From: Gemmatimonadota bacterium
GTDB taxonomy: Bacteria > Gemmatimonadota > Gemmatimonadetes > Longimicrobiales > Longimicrobiaceae
Reading direction: 5' to 3'
DNA: 6,590 bases
NCBI GenBank assembly: GCA_019348475.1
Contig: JAHWJJ010000265.1
Coordinates: 1-6,590 of the forward strand
The translations under genes and the position numbers were made by a program. Below the pieces are notes generated by a model, which did not search any database, was not told the DNA's origin, and saw nothing but the letters and a program-made list of their open reading frames with translations. Shown one piece after another: positions 6,353-6,590 of the stretch (the first letter of the stretch is position 1; each line of letters starts with the position of its first letter).

Positions 6353-6590
6353 CCGTGCTCGTAACCTGCCGCACGCCGGGCACTCGGCCCCTGGACCGCG
6401 CCCGCACTAGCGGCCCCGCCCGCAGTGCAGGAGACCGCAGACCGGGTTCCTGCGCCGGGGCCAGCCACCAGCACGGCGGAGTAGATTCCTCGGTCGGCGC
6501 CCCGCAGATCCAGCACACGTCAGGAGTGCGCGGGGCGCCTTCCTCGGAACGACAGCTGAGTCGCTTCCCCGGGCCGCGCCTCCCTCCGAA
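6353..6590. other. Gene-free stretch upstream of the GMC remnant
   Basis: No reading frame here looks like a protein on either strand, and no tRNA was seen. It does not contain the missing N-terminal part of the GMC enzyme in the gene's frame. The main structure is the inverted repeat at 6496-6539, listed separately. A weaker 6-bp stem pairs 6427-6432 with 6448-6453. Confidence 0.4.
6486..6547. repeat. Perfect 10-bp inverted repeat flanked by 8-bp direct repeats
   Basis: GGCGCCCCGC (6496-6505) and GCGGGGCGCC (6530-6539) are perfect inverted arms around 24 bases. Inside, GCAC (6513-6516) pairs with GTGC (6526-6529). TTCCTCGG stands at 6486-6493 and again at 6540-6547, directly outside the right arm and two bases outside the left. 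It may be a terminator hairpin for a gene beyond the window, a REP-like palindrome or the footprint of a tiny insertion. Confidence 0.6.

Noticed and set aside
6353..6510. Minus-strand frame with VLVAGPGAGT, tempting as the missing FAD-binding motif of the GMC gene
   Set aside because: The spacing and following residues do not match the family fold, the frame differs from the GMC gene, and it ends in a stop at the gene start.
6368..6515. CWICG (6501-6515) and CPACG (6368-6382) on the minus strand, resembling a split zinc ribbon
   Set aside because: They lie in different frames with no start, and the first overlaps the inverted repeat at 6496-6505, so chance in GC-rich DNA is more likely.

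Overview
The window is very GC-rich (third codon positions are almost all G or C) and tightly packed. Genes lie on both strands and use both GTG and ATG starts. It holds four complete or near-complete genes, one gene that has lost its N-terminal part, and one broken partial gene copy. High GC, the type of housekeeping proteins and the 8-bp intergenic repeat arrays would fit a soil bacterium such as a Gemmatimonadota/Longimicrobium relative. That placement is an inference from style, not from a marker gene. No rRNA, tRNA, CRISPR, phage or transposase gene was seen.

Layout. (1) 1-63: tandem array of an 8-bp unit (CGGGTGAA), running off the left edge. (2) 79-360: sigma70-like promoter and a long leader with a hairpin. 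(3) 361-1362 (+): sugar-phosphate nucleotidyltransferase with a left-handed beta-helix tail, followed by a hairpin terminator at 1400-1440. (4) 1482-1591: a second array of the same 8-bp unit in inverted orientation. (5) 1580-2785 (-): M20-family zinc peptidase whose last codons and stop codon lie inside that array. (6) 2786-2976: divergent promoter region. (7) 2977-4254 (+): DRE-TIM (HMGL-like/LeuA-like) acyltransferase without the usual regulatory domain, overlapping by one base (8) 4254-4622 (+): an ArsC/Spx-type thioredoxin-fold protein. (9) 4623-4831: a frameshifted tandem copy of the 3' half of gene 8. (10) 4864-4902: GC-rich hairpin between convergent genes. (11) 5099-6352 (-): C-terminal three quarters of a GMC oxidoreductase lacking the N-terminal FAD-binding motif. 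(12) 6353-6590: no gene, but a strong inverted repeat flanked by 8-bp direct repeats.

The nucleotidyltransferase probably makes an activated sugar for cell-surface glycans. The peptidase is a stand-alone hydrolase. The LeuA-like enzyme and the ArsC/Spx-like protein form a translationally coupled two-gene operon. Nothing ties the four units into one pathway. The most notable signals are the paired, inverted 8-bp arrays and the decayed tandem copy of the ArsC/Spx gene. I saw no complete new defence or mobile system.
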